Shown piece after piece: positions 61,643 through 64,000 of a stretch of 64,000 nucleotides of DNA (its first letter is position 1; each line of letters starts with the position of its first letter). A program made the position numbers and the translations under genes. Where the stretch lies: the NCBI RefSeq assembly GCF_050908995.1, contig NC_135130.1, positions 10,037,001 through 10,101,000 of the forward strand. The letters are read 5' to 3'. The notes under the pieces were generated by a model. It saw nothing but the letters and a program-made list of their open reading frames with translations. It had not been told where the DNA came from and did no database searches. The DNA is from Andrena cerasifolii. Taxonomy: Eukaryota; Arthropoda; Insecta; Hymenoptera; Andrenidae.

Positions 61643-62387
61643 TTAAGGGGAGGTTCTGGTCTAAATGTCGATTTTTTTTTTATTTCATTTTTCGAATGTT
61701 CAATCTTTTAGGAATACGGGTTTAAAAGGATTTGTTGAAATTCGTAAAATTCCCCAAGTTGTAGGCATTTGAGTCGCGGCAAATACATGGGTCACAACCG
61801 GCTACTCGGCGCTCACGTAAAACTTCAAATGCGTTTTTCTCGAAACAGTGTTCTCAAAACGGTGGGACCTGTATCTTCAAAAGTTATTATCCGATTCGAC
61901 TGAAACTTGTTTTATTTTGAAGATTATTCTTTTGGCTAGGGGGGGGGGGGACTAAAAAAAATTACAAAAAGTTGAAAATTTATAATTTTTAAAGGCGTTG
62001 AAAGGACGAAAAATACAGGGAAAAGTGATTTCAAACGTGAAGTGTCGTTATTTTCTAAAAAAAATGTAATTTTTGTAATTTTTTTTTAATTCACCCCCTA
62101 GAAAAAAGAATAATCTTCAAAATAAAAAAGGTTTCAGTCGAATCGAATAATAACTTTTAGAGATACAGGTCCCACCGATTTGGATCAATTTTTTGACGCC
62201 TTAACTTTAACGACTCCCCAGGGCTGTTTGCACTGATTAATTATAAAACAAAAAATATATTTCTATAACATAAGACATCCTTAATACAATGCAACAAGTC
62301 CCATTAAATTATATATAGTAGTTTTCCTTTAATTAATTCCTAAATATCACCTATTTTTTGGGGCTCTAGACCAGAACCTCCCCTTAA
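61643..62387. mobile_element. Foldback element with perfect TTAA flanks, 745 bp
   Basis: Ends are TTAAGGGGAGGTTCTGGTCT and its complement (right: AGACCAGAACCTCCCCTTAA). A second, very well kept inverted pair lies inside: GGTGGGACCTGTATCT and TTTTGAAGATTATTCTTTT blocks at 61861-61936 face their complements at 62096-62175. The loop contains a 12-base G run (61939-61950). It has no coding capacity. The right TTAA is shared with the next element. Confidence 0.88.
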
Positions 62388-62739
62388 CGGGTTAGACCAC
62401 CTTGGCCAGGTCAAGAAATTTCGCATCTCTGCGAATTTATTTCTAAGCGACAAAAACACTTTTGTCGATAAAATTTTTTCAATGAAGACGTCTGTGAATA
62501 ATATATAATTTTTTTTTCAAACACCAAAACATTCCGAAAACTTTAAATGCGTTTTTCTCGATACCACGTTTTCCGAAACGGTGTACGCTGTAATTTGAGT
62601 AAAACTCTATGGATTTTTATACAATTTTGCGCGGATGTTCTTTAATGTATTCTCTATCGTCCGGCCGTCGATTTTTCTCGATATTTTAATTTTTACCTAA
62701 CTTATGCGTAATTGAAGTCAAGGTAGTCTAACCCTTTAA
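62384..62739. mobile_element. Foldback element abutting the previous one, sharing one TTAA
   Basis: TTAACGGGTTAGACCACCTTG at the left (TTAA 62384-62387, then CGGGTTAGACCACCTTG) faces CAAGGTAGTCTAACCCT and TTAA (62736-62739). The interior carries AAATGCGTTTTTCTCGA, also found at about 61829 in the neighbour. Its ends resemble the 8660-9066 element. Non-coding. Confidence 0.8.
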
Positions 62740-63701
62740 CGTTTCATAGAGGGGTGGATGTACTTCAATTTATACTCTACATTCGCGGCTCAATTCCACT
62801 GGCGGCGTGACACGCTGGCGCTTACTAAACGTACCTATATTATACAGTATAAATAACCCCCAGGAATATGAGGCAGTGCTACATTGTGCGTCGATAAAAT
62901 ATTTCAGCTAATTTCAGTCAATTGGGCGCAGTATTTGGACTAGCCATAGTCACAAGCATTCATGAATACGTCGAGATAGACTTCGACTCCTGTATTGGCG
63001 AATTAGTGATTTGTATCCCGTCGATCGATCATAACGCCCCGGATCATACAGAGGATTGGCGCATCGATAGATGCGCCCAATATTATGGATCCTATGAAAG
63101 TGCCACTAATCAACTGGGAACTTCGTTTAATGGAATTAACTGGCCGGCGCCGCTATGCAAACGGACGGGTTAGCTCACAGGGACAGAATGTTCTGGGCTT
63201 TGGTGTGTTTATGTTTAATGCTAAATCAGGAGCTGTGAATTCCGAAAATTGTACTCCAAATGAAGGGCGCTAATCCGCCGTACACGTGCACCGTATCCTA
63301 AAAATTCAGTCCAACACCGATTTGACGTGTCTGTCCAGATCCATGAATTAATGCGACACGTGGCGGTAGACCCTTCCGGCACATTGAGAGATTTACGTCG
63401 TTCAATTGCATTCACTAACACTACGAGCGGTGACGTAGACCGCTCTCCGAGAGGTAATTCACCAATTATTAGCCTGAATGTTGCACACCTCATATTCCCA
63501 GAGTCACAGAGTAACTTCAGCGGATACGATTAATTAACGACAAGGTGACCGGTCCATTACGTTCATTGAATTATAATGCGGAGGCCCTCGTGCGATATCG
63601 ATCATCTCCCTACGTCCATTCGCGCGACTCGATCGCGTAACTGCCCTAACATCGTAAAACACTGAGGGAAGATATGCTGCGCTAAGTGTTCAGCCACCTG
63701 A
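62740..63701. other. Unique DNA, no supported gene
   Basis: Frames of 83 codons (62922-63173, plus) and 90 codons (63221-63493, minus) lack recognised domains. No repeat partner was found. Confidence 0.4.
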
Positions 63702-63912
63702 AATCTTAATACGTAAACCAGAGAGCTGCTATATGTTTGCGTGTTTGTCGCCTAAAAACTTTCGAACGATAAACCCTGGGATCGGGAAATGTGCCTCAGG
63801 CCTTCATGCCTGACTAATCCAAACGAATGCGACTATTTTCACACAAAAACAAAAAGAATTTTTCTGTAAAATCAGAATCTAAATTTCGCGCGAACTCGAG
63901 TAGCGAAGCTAG
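63702..63912 (+). mobile_element. Helitron-like 3' end, copy 3 of 3
   Basis: Homologous to 28622-28821 and, inverted, to 16201-16434. It ends TAGCGAAGCTAG (CTAG at 63909-63912) followed by T, with CG-rich, hairpin-capable GCGCGAACTCGAGTAGCG just before. This matches the established Helitron 3' pattern (hairpin, CTRR, then T). No helicase coding sequence is nearby. Confidence 0.65.
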
Positions 63913-64000
63913 TATTATATAGAGGAAAGCGGTACTTGCGTCCTTCCGAGAAATCTTCTTTTTCAGCGAGTCAAATAATTTGTTTTCAAAGAAGGACTCT
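63913..64000. other. Window end, nothing recognised
   Basis: AT-rich 88 bp following the Helitron-like end. Confidence 0.4.

Noticed and set aside
1..64000. A bacterial or phage-type system (defence island, operon, prophage)
   Set aside because: No long collinear frames, ribosome binding sites or prokaryotic gene density anywhere; repeat content is of eukaryotic DNA-transposon type.

Overview
This 64 kb window looks like non-coding eukaryotic DNA from an insect-type genome. No convincing multi-exon gene, rRNA, tRNA or prokaryote-style operon can be seen. Open reading frames are short, scattered on all six frames, overlap each other, and show no family motif I recognise. CpG is frequent, AT-rich islands interrupt more GC-rich unique DNA, and nearly all recognisable structure is small non-autonomous DNA-transposon debris (foldback elements/MITEs, hAT-like elements, a TA-flanked MITE and Helitron-like 3' ends). 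The arthropod assignment, perhaps Hymenoptera, is an inference from the repeat types and composition. No diagnostic gene supports it.

Layout. 0.8-2.6 kb: two foldback (long inverted repeat) elements. 5.7-6.0 kb: a cluster of TACTCG-type motifs resembling a hAT end. 8.66-9.07 kb: a foldback element with TTAA at both ends. 9.98-11.6 kb: a 220 bp hairpin, an element tail, then a complex palindromic array whose outer arms recur as a half-copy at 54 kb. A 67-codon minus-strand frame lies beside it and is the only weak coding candidate. 13.4-13.9 kb: another foldback. 15.29-15.49 kb: a GC-rich, nearly perfect 82 bp stem hairpin, the most striking single structure. 16.2, 28.6 and 63.7 kb: three copies of one dispersed Helitron-like repeat. 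19.4 kb: a 23 bp tandem repeat. 27.5 and 40.8 kb: related foldback and fragment. 35.16 kb: an 89 bp MITE flanked by TA. 36.7 kb: inverted plus direct repeats. 45.73-46.29 and 49.49-50.14 kb: two hAT-like elements with 8 bp target duplications (7/8 and 8/8 matches). 52.2-52.65 kb: second copy of the 2 kb foldback family. 58.4-59.0 and 61.6-62.7 kb: more TTAA-flanked foldbacks, the last two abutting and sharing one TTAA.

No genes can be said to work together here. The unifying theme is repeated colonisation by a set of TTAA-flanked foldback elements, alongside hAT-like and Helitron-like families. Most of the remaining sequence is unique DNA, probably intergenic or intronic, with no assignable function from sequence alone. 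All coordinates and alignments were made by eye.
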